From positions 682,001 to 746,000 of the forward strand of contig JAGTXX020000001.1 of the NCBI GenBank assembly GCA_019044685.2: DNA of 64,000 nt. Reading direction: 5' to 3'. The DNA is from Nannochloris sp. 'desiccata'. Lineage: Eukaryota > Chlorophyta > Trebouxiophyceae > Chlorellales > Chlorellaceae. The notes under the pieces were generated by a model, which saw only the letters and a program-made list of their open reading frames with translations, ran no database searches and had not been told where the DNA came from. Made by a program: the position numbers and the translations under genes. Positions 30,528 to 41,447 of the stretch are shown piece by piece; the first letter of the stretch is position 1; each line of letters starts with the position of its first letter.

Positions 30528-33108
30528 ATGAAGGTCACCGCCTCGTATTGCCTTCCAAAGTGCTCTAAAGCCTCCTTGGGTAAGTGCCATATTATCAGCA
30601 ACGCTTCCTTGCCTAATTTTGCGGCATGAGGCGTTGAAAAATGAATTGGAGATCATCAAGTTTAAATTTTTAGATGTCTCTCAACGCCTTATTTCGCTGT
30701 ATTAGCATGCCATAATGCCGCTCATACGTGTGGTGATTGGTTGCAAACATTGGACTGTGATTTCTTGCGCCTGACTGCCGTCATTCTCATCGTCGCGTTT
30801 TTTGAAGATTGTTTGCAAACATTTGTCTCCAGATCTTGCTCACTTTTGTTTTTTTCCTAGTGGCGCTTCACTCGAATACTGAGAATGTTATTTTCTTTGC
30901 TTTTCTTCCTCCTTCTGCAGGCCCTTTGTACACTCTCTATTGCCAGCATGTGAAGACGAATCATGTGGAGACGACCCCAATCTCCTTTACTAAGTTCTGT
31001 TCAATTATGAGTGCTGAAGCTGTCAAAGCACCCAAACGGAGAATTCCTAATACCTTTGAGGAGCCCAAAAATGGGTTTGTCAACATTTCTGCCCTGAATG
31101 TGGCCGAAGAAGCATCTCGCGTCAAGGACGACGAGGCTGCCACCTTTTTTTTCAAGTCCTTTCAAGATGTTTTATTTGGCTCTAAAAGCCAGATCAATAC
31201 CCCCAAGCCCACGTCCCACCACCAGAGTACTGTACTTGTTACCGAAGACAAGGAGAATGACAACAGCACCACCACCACCGCCACCACTACCAAGGCTATT
31301 GCCGCTGTCGATGTTGTGGCTGCTGACAACGTGATTGCTCCTGGACCACAACCCAAGGAGCCCAAGACCGTGCCCACCCTGGCCTCCAATGCCACTGAAT
31401 TCACTTTTCCAAAGCTTCAACCTGTTACAACTGCACCCTTCCCACCTACAGCAGCTGGTAAGGTTTTTAGAAGCAAATCAACCCCTCAGGCTCAAGAGGG
31501 TGTCCTTGACAGTGAGATCTCAACCAAGCTGGCTCCTGTGGTCAAGAACACATTTACGTTCAACATCAACGCGCCTGACTTTGTGTTGCCCAACGTGACT
31601 TCTCTTCGTGCTTCCGCAACAACAACACCTACCGTGACTTCCAGCAAATTACACCCTGCTGCCCACGAGTTTGTTTTCCCGGCCATGTCGACCCAGCCCC
31701 ATTCCTCTGTCAAACCTACAATGAGGGCATCTGCTTTGAATCCAAATGCAAAGGGGTATACTAGACCTTATCAAATGACGAGCTCTGCATCTGCACCTCT
31801 GTTTGAAAATGCTGCTAAAGCTGTTATTTCTCCAGTTGTTATTTCCACAACCAAGTTCTCCCCCGACGTTCTTGCTACAATGGACGTCGATTCTCTTTAC
31901 GAGCTTTCTTTGAAGGCTTTTAAGATGAAAGATTTTAATGGAAGATTCTACCCTGCACACATCTTCGACCCTGCTGGCATCGTAGCCACCCGCTTGAGGG
32001 AACGCAATACAGCTGGTACCATCCTCGTCTTGCAACCATTTGCTGCCAATGAATGCCTTTCCCCTAAAGAACGCACCTATTGGGCCGTGCACACCATTGA
32101 GTGCATTGAGCACGCTGATTTCTTTGGGCTTAGAGGCACAGAGTACGAGCTTGCCTTGGCTGCGGCGGTGGAATGGCTGGATACGTTCAGTGCGACTTTT
32201 GGGAATGATGATGACATCACCGAAGCCGAAGACGCTCTTCCTCCCCGTGATGACTCTACATCAGCTGTCGACGTGTCCAACTTGCGTGCGGATGCACAAG
32301 AATTCTGTTCACTTCCTGCCCCAGCTGGCGCTGGCACTACAAAGGAGAAGGCCACGTCTTCTTTTGCCTTGCGTGCGGATGCAAAAGAGTTCATTATGCC
32401 AGCTAGAAGAAGACTTCCTACCCCTGCAGCTGAGGTAGCTCAAGACGTTGCGGCTTGTAGTGGCGGTGCTAAAGCCCCAGAGTTCGGTTCCCATTCTAAA
32501 TCGGCCACCCCCTCTGCTATCACTCCCCCCCACTTGGCAGGCAGTGCTTCTTCTTTGTGTGAAGGAGACTCCAATGAATCTTCCACTCCTGTTCTTTCCT
32601 GTTTGCCTGTCGAGCAGGAAGAGAAGAGCTTCGAAAAGATGGTTTGGATGCACAGCTGCGCAGCGTTGATGGTGACGTTGAGCTTCTTCAGCGTCAAGTT
32701 GCAAAGCGCAGAGCAGAGGACCAGGCTGCTGCTGAAGCTCACGCTGTCGCTGGACGTGCTACGTTCGATCTGGAAGCTGCCGAAAGGTGTATCAGAGAGA
32801 GACACCAAGAATTAATTGAAGAAGCAGCCACAGCTGGTGTTGTTTCGCCCAACAGCAGCACTGGTTGTGCTAGCACCGTTCATCCTTCGGGTGTTGGTTT
32901 TGATGGTGCCGCTCTGGGCAGGAATCTGCTGAATAGCTTAAAGTATCACGGTGGTGGTGGTGCAGAACACCCCGGTGCTGCTGCGGGCAGAGCCTTGCTC
33001 GCCATGTTGAAGAGTGGCACTACTGATGGTGCTGCTGCTGCCACTTTGTCACCCGCTCCCATAGTAAGTGCTGAGGCGTTAGTAGAGAAGCAGAATGCCT
33101 CTTCTTAA
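30528..33108 (+). CDS. Multi-PAM2 soluble protein (gene 2 of tandem pair)
   Basis: Exon 1 (30528-30579, MKVTASYCLPKCSKASLG) joins across a 341-nt intron to 30921-33108. At least six PAM2-like motifs are seen: PTLASNATEFTFPKL, FNINAPDFVLPNV, SKLHPAAHEFVFPAM, SALNPNAKGYTRPYQ, SNLRADAQEFCSLPAP and FALRADAKEFIMPARR. Most have Leu-x3-Ala-x2-Phe with a Pro three residues after Phe, one later than in the classical motif. Between motifs 4 and 5 lies an unrecognised folded-looking segment (about 31850-32210, DVDSLYELSLKAFKMKDF). The C-terminus is a coiled coil (LRKDGLDAQLRSVDGDVELL) reached only after a frame change between about 32577 and 32650, by an undetected intron or an indel. No transmembrane segment is seen. 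About 745 residues if joined. Confidence 0.7.
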
Positions 33109-33825
33109 TTTAATGACTAATGTTATATCGACCTTGATATTATATACCTATATCTATATATATACCCCCTGTATCTCCTCATTTATAGAGGTGGTGGGTG
33201 GGCCAGCTGACTGCTATCCTAGTGCTGGTTCTGACAGCAGGCCGTCCATCGATGCTTTCTTTTTGTTGTAGATTTCTTATATCCAACTTCATATTTGCTG
33301 TTTTTCCTCTCAAGTTTTTATGTCCACCACCTTTCATTGAAATGATACTTACTATACTCGTTATATTTATATATAGCCATCGTTGGCAATTAGGAGGAGG
33401 GCTGTAGCTTGAGGACTGTAGCTTGAGGAGGGCTGCCCTCTGCCCTCTGCCCCTTCTTTAATTTTGAAATGTATTTACTGCCTTCTGTTTTGTTTCATTT
33501 CTTTGCCGATTTCTCTGATTTACTCATTGGTCAAACCTATGTTTATGAAATATAAATATCAGGATCTTTACCATTTGATGTAATTTTACTCTTATTATTT
33601 GCAATCTGAACAGACCCACAGCGCCTTAGCAGCGGCGCCCGGGGCGGCACGCAAAAACTTCTTGAAATATATATAATTGGCATGGACATAATTAAAGCAT
33701 TCGACATATGTAAACATATTTCAATTAGGTTTCGCACAATTAATGACGCAGCAAAGTGCTTGAAATTGACGCGCTTGTTCTAATTCATTCGCATTTACCA
33801 TCTGTGATTGATTAAAATTCGAGTA
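33109..33825. other. Intergenic spacer with short tandem repeats
   Basis: No gene seen. Two tandem copies of a 14-bp unit (CTGTAGCTTGAGGA) lie at 33402-33429, followed by three CTGCCCT-like units. The rest is AT-rich and includes the PDCD2 upstream region. Confidence 0.5.
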
Positions 33826-35107
33826 ATGCCTCGCTCAGGTGACGACTCCGACGCAGAAAATGACATTGATTTAGAGTGGTTACTAGGTTTTGTTGATCCA
33901 CCGAGGCATGCCTGTGATTTACTAAGACATCGTTTCCCTAGCAAAGTTGGCGGCCGACCAGCTTGGCTCGACCCTGTTCATTTGCCCACTCGCGATCAGC
34001 TCACTTGCCCAGCAACAGGACATCTCATGCAGTTCCTAATACAGGTAAATATAGATTAAATGGTATTAATCGAACAATTAATATTAAAAAGGAAGCTGAT
34101 GAGAAAATGAAATGAAGATTGATATTTGCCGCTCCCGTCTGTCGACCCTTTCTCTATATTTATTTATTTTCGTCCTTTACTTCTTGAACTATTTTCAGGT
34201 CTACGCGCCCACTGAAGACAACCTCAACGCATTCCATCGCAGCATCTATATATTCCTCTCTCCAGACGGCAGCTCTCTTTCGTCCCCGGGTGCAGTCAAA
34301 GCATTTCGTTGTCAGCTGCCTCGTAAAAATTGTTTTTATCCTTTCGACCCTCCAAAGAAAGAAGCTCGTGCCCCACCTGCACTTTCTACCTCTCAATTGG
34401 AAGCTTCTCTACAACGTGATCCTTGGAAATCTGAAGAATATGCAACAGCAAAGGAAACAATAAAACAAAACAAACCCTCTAGCCCTTTTGAAAACACTGG
34501 CAAAAATGACGCGAAAAGTCAACAAAAAAGTCAACAGCCAGCGTTGTTTACCGAAGCTGAGCTTGTAGTGGAGCCTGAACCTGATGAAACTGCACCAGAA
34601 AGGGACCATCAAACTGCAGCTTTAATTGCGAAATACCAGCGCCACACAGAAATAGAAGGAGAATACACAGAAGAAGAGCTTCCAACAGAGATAGTCGACT
34701 CTTTTGAAAATGCAGTTCCCGAGGCTCAACAACATTTTGCATATTTTGCAGCTCAGATAGCAAAAGAACCGTCTCAAGTGTTGCGATATTGCTTTGAGCC
34801 GGGTGCTAGGCCGCTGTGTCCTGCTCCAGGCGGCATTCCCGAGGCAGACAGCGTGCCCTGCTGTCCATGCTGTGGCGCCTCGAGAAGATTTGAGTTTCAA
34901 GTCATGCCTCAGTTGCTGAATCATTTAGGAGTGGATGTAGCGGATCCAAAGGCCCCTGATTGGGGGACTATTGTTGTGTATAGTTGTTCTAAGAGCTGTG
35001 GAGGGGGTAGTGGTGGTGGTGTGGGTGGCAACGAGCTTGAGGCCTCACCAGAGAATAATAAGAGTAGCTATATAGAAGAGTTTGTATGGGTGCAACCTCC
35101 TGTTTAA
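33826..35107 (+). CDS. PDCD2/Tsr4-family protein
   Basis: Exons 33826-34044 and 34199-35107 give 375 residues. The N-terminus has the family's LLGFVDPPRHACDLLRHRFPSKVGGRPAWL and LTCPATGHLMQFLIQVYAP. It is followed by SIYIFLSPDG and FRCQLPRKN, then a Glu-rich linker and the C-terminal PDCD2_C domain (LRYCFEPGARPLCPAP, VPCCPCCGASRRFEFQVMPQ, LLNHLGVD, WGTIVVYSCSKSC). Paired Cys-x2-Cys elements are the zinc or structural sites of the family. The family (yeast Tsr4) is a dedicated chaperone of ribosomal protein uS5 for 40S assembly. The start is the ATG at 33826; an in-frame ATG at 33808 would add six residues. Confidence 0.93.
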
Positions 35108-35359
35108 TCTGCGATGATTCTGTAAGATTTTAAACACGTATTCACACAAAAATAGGATGAAACTACAAGATGAAATGCTTATCAAGGAAAAAACAGGGCA
35201 ACGCAAGGAGGAAAACAAAAACAAAGAAAACGCCACAATATCCAGAATCCTAACATTCGACCCACTTTAAATCTTATACTAAGGCCATTATAAAACAAAA
35301 GCAAAATATCTAATTTATACTTTTATTTTCCTACAATAGAAAAGCCAACTTTTCCCTTT

Positions 35360-37177
35360 TTACTTTTTCTCAAAATGTTTTCCTTCTTCAACAGAGCTAC
35401 GCTGTTTTGCTTCCTCCTGACGTTTATATTCTTCCTCATTTGTCTCTACAGGGAGCGTGACGTGACCTGCATGAGTCTCATGGGGAAGAGAAGGCACTGT
35501 CTTATGAAGATCAGTTGCCACAATAGTGTCAGGGCCTTCAATTTTTTCAATATCAGGGCTAGGAACAAAATCTTGAATTACTTCTGGAACTGGAAAAGAA
35601 CTAGGGCCCTCACCTCCGACTTGACCCTGGGCTTGACCCTGGCCTTGGCGTTGACCAGAGGTAGTAGTGGTGGTAGAGCCAGTCGTAGTAGTTTTGCCTT
35701 CGGCGATTTCGAGGCGCTGAGCAGCTTCTTGAGAAGAAACACCCTTTGCAGCATCCCCATGCTGTTTTGCCTTCTCCCAATGCTCTGATTGAGCACGGCG
35801 GGCAGCTTCTACCTCAGACTCTATAGAACGGAGCTCTTCAGTCTTTGCAGCAGCTTCTTCCTCGGCCTTATGAGCAATAGCCTCAAGGCGCTCAACCTCG
35901 GAAGTCAAACCACCTTCGCGAGCACGCGCTTGTTCAGCAGCTTTACGAGCCTCTTCAGAGCGTTTACGGGCAGCTTCAATATCAGGCATGATGGTAGTGG
36001 TAACACGCTGGGCTTCAGTAAGCTTGCGTTTATATTCTTCCTCATACTGGCCTGCTTGCTTACGGCGATTTTCAGCTTCTTCATGTAAACGAGCAGCGCG
36101 CTGTTCAGCGGTTTCTTTAGCTCCAGCAAGGTCTTGAGCTTGACGTTCCAATTCTGCTTTACGCTGTAAAGCCTTTTCGGCTTCAGACACCACTTTCTCA
36201 ACGCGTTGACCAAGGCGCTCTACAGTAACACGTTTGTTACGAGCATCTTTAGCTTCTTCTGCAGCTTCAGCAGCGAGAGTTTTAGCGTGGTTTTCCAGCT
36301 CTTTGGCTTCATCACGTGCGGCCCAGTAACGCTTTGCGATCTCATCAGCTTCACGGATTTTGTTTTCAGCAGCCTTGGCCACACGCTCAGCTTCAGAGCG
36401 CTTGCGCTGCGAATCTTGCTCTTCTCCAGCAGCAGCACGCTGGAGCTGTTCGACTTCTTGCTGCATACGACGGGCAGTAGCTTCTTTATCTGCTGCTTCC
36501 TTCATAGGCTTGCCAGTGCGGAGAGATTGGATACGGCGGTCCAAGTCCATTGCAAGCTGCCTCTGATGAGCTGCTTCTCTTTCAAGTTCAGAAGCTTCGG
36601 CAGAAAGTTCCTTACCAGGAGCTTGAATTTTCTTACTTTCTTCCAAAATAGAAGCCTTCCTACTTTCAGCATTCGCAGCGCGATGCTGGGCTTCTTCAAG
36701 CTGGCGAGCAAGCTCTGCAGCCTCGCGCTCACGCTCGCGAGCAGCTGATGCCAGGGCGGCTTGCTTCTGTTCAAGATCACGGCGTTTCGCCTCAGCCTCT
36801 TCCCTCAGCTTTCTTGCAGCAGCGACTTGGGATGCAGTGGCGTTGGCTGCAGCGGCAAGCTCTTCAGCTCTGTGTGCTTCATGCTCGGCTCTGACAGTTT
36901 CAGCCTCGGCCATGCGCCATTCTTCAGTGTTCTCTTGAGAGGGAGCAGAGTAGGTAGGGGTAGTGGGAGCAGCTACTTCGACTTTGGCACGAACTTCCTC
37001 TTCAGCAGATTGGCCAGTAGTGGCGTGGGTAGAAGTGCCAGTTTTGCTTTCGCCAAACAAGGCGCCCTTGATGGTGCCGAGAAGGCCACCACCACCTTGC
37101 TGCGGCTCCTCAGCGCCAGTGGTCTTCACATGCTCTTCTTCAATGTGATACTCACGACGTTCTTGGGTAGACGACAT
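35360..37177 (-). CDS. Ala/Glu/Lys-rich coiled-coil protein 2 (LEA-like)
   Basis: Intronless, 605 residues from the ATG at 37177 (MSSTQERREYHIEEEHVK). The N-terminal region carries GGGLLGTIKGALFGESK, an amphipathic stretch like that of the protein at 23841-26292, then a Thr-rich linker. From about residue 85 there is one long, nearly uninterrupted helix rich in Ala, Glu, Lys, Arg and Gln with heptads (AAARKLREEAEAKRRDLEQ; EREAAELARQLEEAQHRA). It ends in a Gly/Gln/Thr-rich and then acidic tail. The open frame extends upstream of 37177 but looks like 5' leader. The two coiled-coil genes flank the multi-PAM2 pair and PDCD2. A protective LEA-like or cytoskeletal role is possible; neither is proven. 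Confidence 0.8.
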   Translation of the reverse strand: MSSTQERREYHIEEEHVKTTGAEEPQQGGGGLLGTIKGALFGESKTGTSTHATTGQSAEEEVRAKVEVAAPTTPTYSAPSQENTEEWRMAEAETVRAEHEAHRAEELAAAANATASQVAAARKLREEAEAKRRDLEQKQAALASAAREREREAAELARQLEEAQHRAANAESRKASILEESKKIQAPGKELSAEASELEREAAHQRQLAMDLDRRIQSLRTGKPMKEAADKEATARRMQQEVEQLQRAAAGEEQDSQRKRSEAERVAKAAENKIREADEIAKRYWAARDEAKELENHAKTLAAEAAEEAKDARNKRVTVERLGQRVEKVVSEAEKALQRKAELERQAQDLAGAKETAEQRAARLHEEAENRRKQAGQYEEEYKRKLTEAQRVTTTIMPDIEAARKRSEEARKAAEQARAREGGLTSEVERLEAIAHKAEEEAAAKTEELRSIESEVEAARRAQSEHWEKAKQHGDAAKGVSSQEAAQRLEIAEGKTTTTGSTTTTTSGQRQGQGQAQGQVGGEGPSSFPVPEVIQDFVPSPDIEKIEGPDTIVATDLHKTVPSLPHETHAGHVTLPVETNEEEYKRQEEAKQRSSVEEGKHFEKK

Positions 37178-37560
37178 CGTTGTAGAGAGATGGGAAATAG
37201 GAAAGGAGGTTTCGAGGGGTGAGGGTAGGCAGGTAATATCTTTTTTCAGGTAATTGCTTTTATAGAAGGTTCTTGCTTCTTCTTTTAGCTTTGGACGTGT
37301 AATATAACTCTTCCTAGGTTCAAAGAGTTTAATATATGAGCTAAATAGCAGGGAAACCCCGAATCTATATCGAAGCCCGAAGCTTCTGCAAGAGGAAGCT
37401 GAGCTGGCTGACTTCGCACGAGCTGCTATCCACCTGTTCAATTAGGAAAACCATCCTCTTGTTGCAATTTCTCACCCAATGCATCTCACATAGCTGTGTT
37501 TTTAGCGCATTATAATTCTAAGTTATTGATTTTGTTTCATGGAGGTGTTGTTACTTTCCA
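37178..37560. promoter_or_regulatory. Divergent intergenic region
   Basis: 383 bp between two divergent starts (coiled-coil protein 2, minus; ankyrin-like protein, plus), so it must hold both promoters. No specific element is recognised. Confidence 0.4.
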
Positions 37561-38844
37561 ATGTTTTGGCGAAAGCCTCCTGAGGCTCAATTAATAAAGC
37601 TCCTCGCAGCCAACCCAGCTGGGAGCGCGAGGGCTGACCAAAAAAATCGAACTCTTTCGCAGATTCTAAAGCTGCTGAAAGCACATCCAGCGCTTAACTT
37701 AAATACTCCACTCGTCTATCAAGGTCATGCAGCCAGTCCAGAGCTTGCATTGACGCTTGCCTTAAAACAACCTTGCTGGAGAGAAGACACTCAGCTGCAA
37801 CTCCAACTCATCCAGCTTCTCTTTCAACACGGAGCTGCACCTGTATGGCCTAAACACCCTGAAGAAAAATCACACTACCTTATTGCGCTTGAAAATGGAG
37901 CCTATGACGCTGCAGAGAAGATATTAGAGCGAGGAGCAACGCTTGCTGGGCACGATGAGAAACTCTATGAAGATTTATTGATGCCTGTTTTCAGAGCAGC
38001 CCTTTCAGTGCGTTTCTTGCCTCCTGAAGTAGAGAAAACAACACATAACTGCTCCTCCTTTAGTTTATCGAAGGAAATATCTAGTACAGAAAAGAAGAAT
38101 AAGAAGCGCATTTTAGAAAATAAAAAAGAGGAAGAAGATCAGCAGCAATCTGGCGACGTCTCGATGGCTGAAAAGATCGAAGAAGATGATGAACTTCCTG
38201 CTGAGCTTTCTACACCAGCAATGCTCGCAGCTGCTTGGATCATCGATTCTTGCCCTGATGGTATGATTGCCCGCTTAAAACCAAATGGCGCTCCCAGTGT
38301 GGTGCACGCTCTCCTTGCCGCGTTTGCTGAGCAGGTCGAGGAGGAAGCCCATCGCAAGCACGCTGCCACCGTTGCCTTAGCTCACCTCCCCCAACCTGAA
38401 CGTTCTGTCCAAGAAGAAGCACTCAAAAGTGAACGTTCTGAAGCTGTGTCACGGTTATTGCACCGTCTTTGGGCGTTAATACAGCTGGCTCTCGCTGAGG
38501 GGTCGCCTGCTGTGCCAGCTGAGACTGACCATTTTCCTATGCCTCCACTCAACCCTTTATGTGATTTGGATCTTGTCTGGTCAGGGGTTAAGAATTTCGC
38601 TACAGCGTGGATGCCACAATGGGCACGCGATACACATTGTATGTATCATAAAAGGTTCAAAGATTCTGCAAACACGTTTGTTTTGGCAGCCTCGGTCAGA
38701 GGGCTTGGTGGCAGTGGTGGCGGTGGCGGTAGTATCAAGGGAGGTAGTTGCAACAAGACAAATTATCGTTTAGATTCTGCATTAGTAGAAAAGGTTGTAG
38801 GATTTATGGCTGCAGATCAGAAAGCTTGGATTCCAGTAGTATAG
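37561..38844 (+). CDS. Ankyrin-like repeat protein, unknown function
   Basis: Single-exon 427-residue protein starting MFWRKPPEAQLIKLLAANP. The first ~150 residues show ankyrin-like helix pairs (LQLIQLLFQHGAAPVW, LENGAYDAAEKILERGATL). An acidic/basic low-complexity linker (KKNKKRILENKKEEEDQQ) follows, then an Ala/Leu-rich helical C-terminal domain (TPAMLAAAWIIDSCPDG; AEQVEEEAHRKHAATVALAH) with a short Gly run near the end. No signal peptide or catalytic motif is seen. A scaffold role is likely from the repeats, but partners are unknown. Confidence 0.65.
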   Translation: MFWRKPPEAQLIKLLAANPAGSARADQKNRTLSQILKLLKAHPALNLNTPLVYQGHAASPELALTLALKQPCWREDTQLQLQLIQLLFQHGAAPVWPKHPEEKSHYLIALENGAYDAAEKILERGATLAGHDEKLYEDLLMPVFRAALSVRFLPPEVEKTTHNCSSFSLSKEISSTEKKNKKRILENKKEEEDQQQSGDVSMAEKIEEDDELPAELSTPAMLAAAWIIDSCPDGMIARLKPNGAPSVVHALLAAFAEQVEEEAHRKHAATVALAHLPQPERSVQEEALKSERSEAVSRLLHRLWALIQLALAEGSPAVPAETDHFPMPPLNPLCDLDLVWSGVKNFATAWMPQWARDTHCMYHKRFKDSANTFVLAASVRGLGGSGGGGGSIKGGSCNKTNYRLDSALVEKVVGFMAADQKAWIPVV

Positions 38845-39287
38845 AAAGAACTAGCACTAACGTAGAACACATAGATAGAAAAGCTTGCACATATATAGCC
38901 AGCGAACATGCACATTGCACATTCATTTTTTTTCAAAATTTTTCTTTATTCTTTCATTTTACCCATACATTGCGATCTTCTAAAACGAATCCAATTATCT
39001 CAATTACTTCTCACCACTACCATTTAATGCATTTTACCCTCTCTGCGCGAAGGCTTCACCACCAGCAATATTGATACTTCATTGCTGTGGGCTGCCCCCT
39101 TCCCGCTTAACAATTGTTAGTAAATGGCATCTGCACTTGCCTTGTAACAAACGACACCGAAAAAAAAAGGCTAGTATTACATATAAAGTAGATTAATCAC
39201 ATTTATTTATTAATTAGTTTAGATAACTCCTTGATGGTTCAAAAATTAAATAATAGAAAGCGCCGACTTATTTGATGGCTAATTTTT
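38845..39287. other. Convergent 3' spacer
   Basis: AT-rich 3' flanks of two convergent genes. Nothing recognisable. Confidence 0.4.
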
Positions 39288-41447
39288 TCACGATGGCAAT
39301 AGATTTCCAGGAGAGTCTCGTCCTGCTCTCAACTTTCCACCAGCATCTCTCGGGACAGAATTATCATTACTGCCTGCAGGTTCACCTAAAGTACCTTCCC
39401 AAGATCTCCAGGAGGGGATAGGACTCCAGAGTTTTGTAAAGCTTGACAATCCATTTGGCCTGTCCAGAAAGCAGGGAGAAGTTAAAAAAAAGCTTTGCAA
39501 ATTTTGCTTATTTGAAGAGGCTAGCAATGAAAATATAGATACTTAGCTAAAAAATTCATTATACTTGCTCATATACTTGATTACTAAATTTTTTAAAAAG
39601 AAACGCTATTAAATAGGTTTATTTCTCACCTTCCGGTCGAGGCAGACACTTGGGGATTAATTGTATTAAAGTCATTGTCTGTCAGAAGCTGTGCTAGATT
39701 GCAGGTAGGGTTTGTAGAATCACACGCAGAAGAGTCTGGTTCAATGCCTAGAGACATGGAAAAGTCACCATTCCAGAATATATTACCCCTGCATCAGTAG
39801 AAAACAAGAGAATAGCGATTAGATGCCTTCCTTTAGGATAGACAAAGGCAGCGCCATGGCCGTTGCCGCCTCCGCTGCCAAAACTGATAAACAAGAAAAC
39901 TAACAAACTACCCAATCTAATCATTTTTACCGTATATTAAGATCGACATCAGATCTTGCAAGCTCTCCAGGCACATTTGTACCTGGTCTAGTAGCAGCAG
40001 GTACTTGTACTGTAATGTGCTGCCATCGAGTTTTATAAGGCGCCGGATTATCAATAACATTATTCGCTACATAGATTCCTTTATTCGGAATGTCAATATT
40101 TTTACTAATATCCCACCCCCACCCCCCAATACGGTTCAATCTAGAGCATGTAGCTGTATCCCCATCGCACTGTCTCCCACCGAGCAGAATTTCGATTGCG
40201 TGAGACCGCTCACCAACTTTATAAAAAGTATTATACGCCATGACTATATGATACGAACCATACACACCTAATCCAGCTCCCCATACGTCATGTATATAGT
40301 TATTTAGTACCCTGATATCGTACGACTCGTACCTCAAGTGCGGAGGGACCATAAACTCGAGGCCGCTGCCTTGTCCGGCAGCATAGCCAGATTCCCCACA
40401 AGAATAAATTTCATTACGAGCAACAACGTGATGGGCAGACCCTCCTTTATGATAGACGCACCAATTGGCATTGTGAATTTTAGAGTCGAGGATATGGCCA
40501 AATTCAACTGCGAAAATGTCGATGGCATTGTCGTCTGCACCTGAAATATCACAGCCCTCAATATAAACCCCTTTACATTGATTAACCTTAATTGCTTCCC
40601 AAGTAGAACCTTTCCTCCCAGTAATAGTTAAATCACGCAGCAAAAATGCAGTGCATTGTTCACAATGGATCATATCCTGAGGTTCCCGGTCAAAAGAAAG
40701 ATTTATAAAGTAGAGATATCTGCAGTCAAAGATGTTAACTGAAGCTAAATGGGCTGTACGACCAGGGTCAGCACCTTCAACAATAATAGGAGCTGATCGT
40801 GTACCCCATTTACTCTCCCAATAGTTTGGTTGTGAGGCACTAGCAAGATTTCCCTGCATAATGTGGATGTAATACCCAGAAGAAAGCGTTGACCGAGTTG
40901 GGATACGATTCCATGCCGCGGATAAGGTGCGTAGTGCTGTAGTTCTAGAAGTGCCAGACGCAGAGTCGCTACCGCCAGACGGGTTTACCCATATGTGTGT
41001 TAGGTCGGAAAGGGTGCCGATATTATAAGGGTTGCCATCAGGAAGAGTCAATAAGGTTGAATTACTGGAAGTATCTGGCGGGTATGGAACTGGGGCTGGT
41101 GATGGGGAAGGTAATGGAGTTGGTAAAGGCGAGGGTGATGGGCGTGGAGAAGGAACAGGGCGTGGCCTTTTAATCGGTCGAGGAGGAGGAGGCGGGGGGC
41201 GACGACGGCGTCTTGGTGGTGGAGGTGGCCTTCTTCTACGCCGCCTATTTTCAATAGAACGGGGTTTATGTGCTCGCGAATTTTCTTGATTTGTATTGAG
41301 TAAAGAGCGATACGCGTCTTGGCTCGTTCTTGTCGTCGCAACGTTTACAGATTTTAAGTGATCGAGCTGGGCAATGCTGCAGCTGCCACAAATGAGGGAC
41401 GATCCTACTACCAGGATACACAATAGGTGATGCATTGTAACAACCAT
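39288..41447 (-). CDS. Secreted parallel beta-helix protein with Arg/Pro linker
   Basis: Exons 39931-41447, 39630-39788 and 39288-39459 give 615 residues from ATG 41447 (a second ATG is at 41435, MHHLLCILVVGSSLICG). The signal peptide is clear. Next is an extremely Arg- then Pro-rich linker (about residues 65-130, RRRRRRPPPPP-like blocks then PSPLPTPLPSPSPAP), as in cell-wall hydroxyproline-rich proteins. The catalytic-like part is a right-handed parallel beta-helix: THIWVNPSGGSDSASGT, SAPIIVEGADPGRTAHL, VYIEGCDISGADDNAIDIF, HVVARNEIYSCGESG, VLNNYIHDVWGAGLGVYG. Such folds occur in polysaccharide lyases, epimerases and adhesins. An extracellular-matrix polysaccharide-binding or modifying role is likely, but the substrate is unknown. 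Confidence 0.85.

Noticed and set aside
30809..31006. Plus-strand start of multi-PAM2 gene 2 at 30809
   Set aside because: The frame there begins with a non-ATG codon inside the intron; a spliced ATG exon at 30528 joins in frame at 30921.
36220..37148. Leu-rich and Ser-rich ORFs opposite or shifted to coiled-coil protein 2
   Set aside because: Frame-shifted readings of the Ala/Glu-rich repeat composition.
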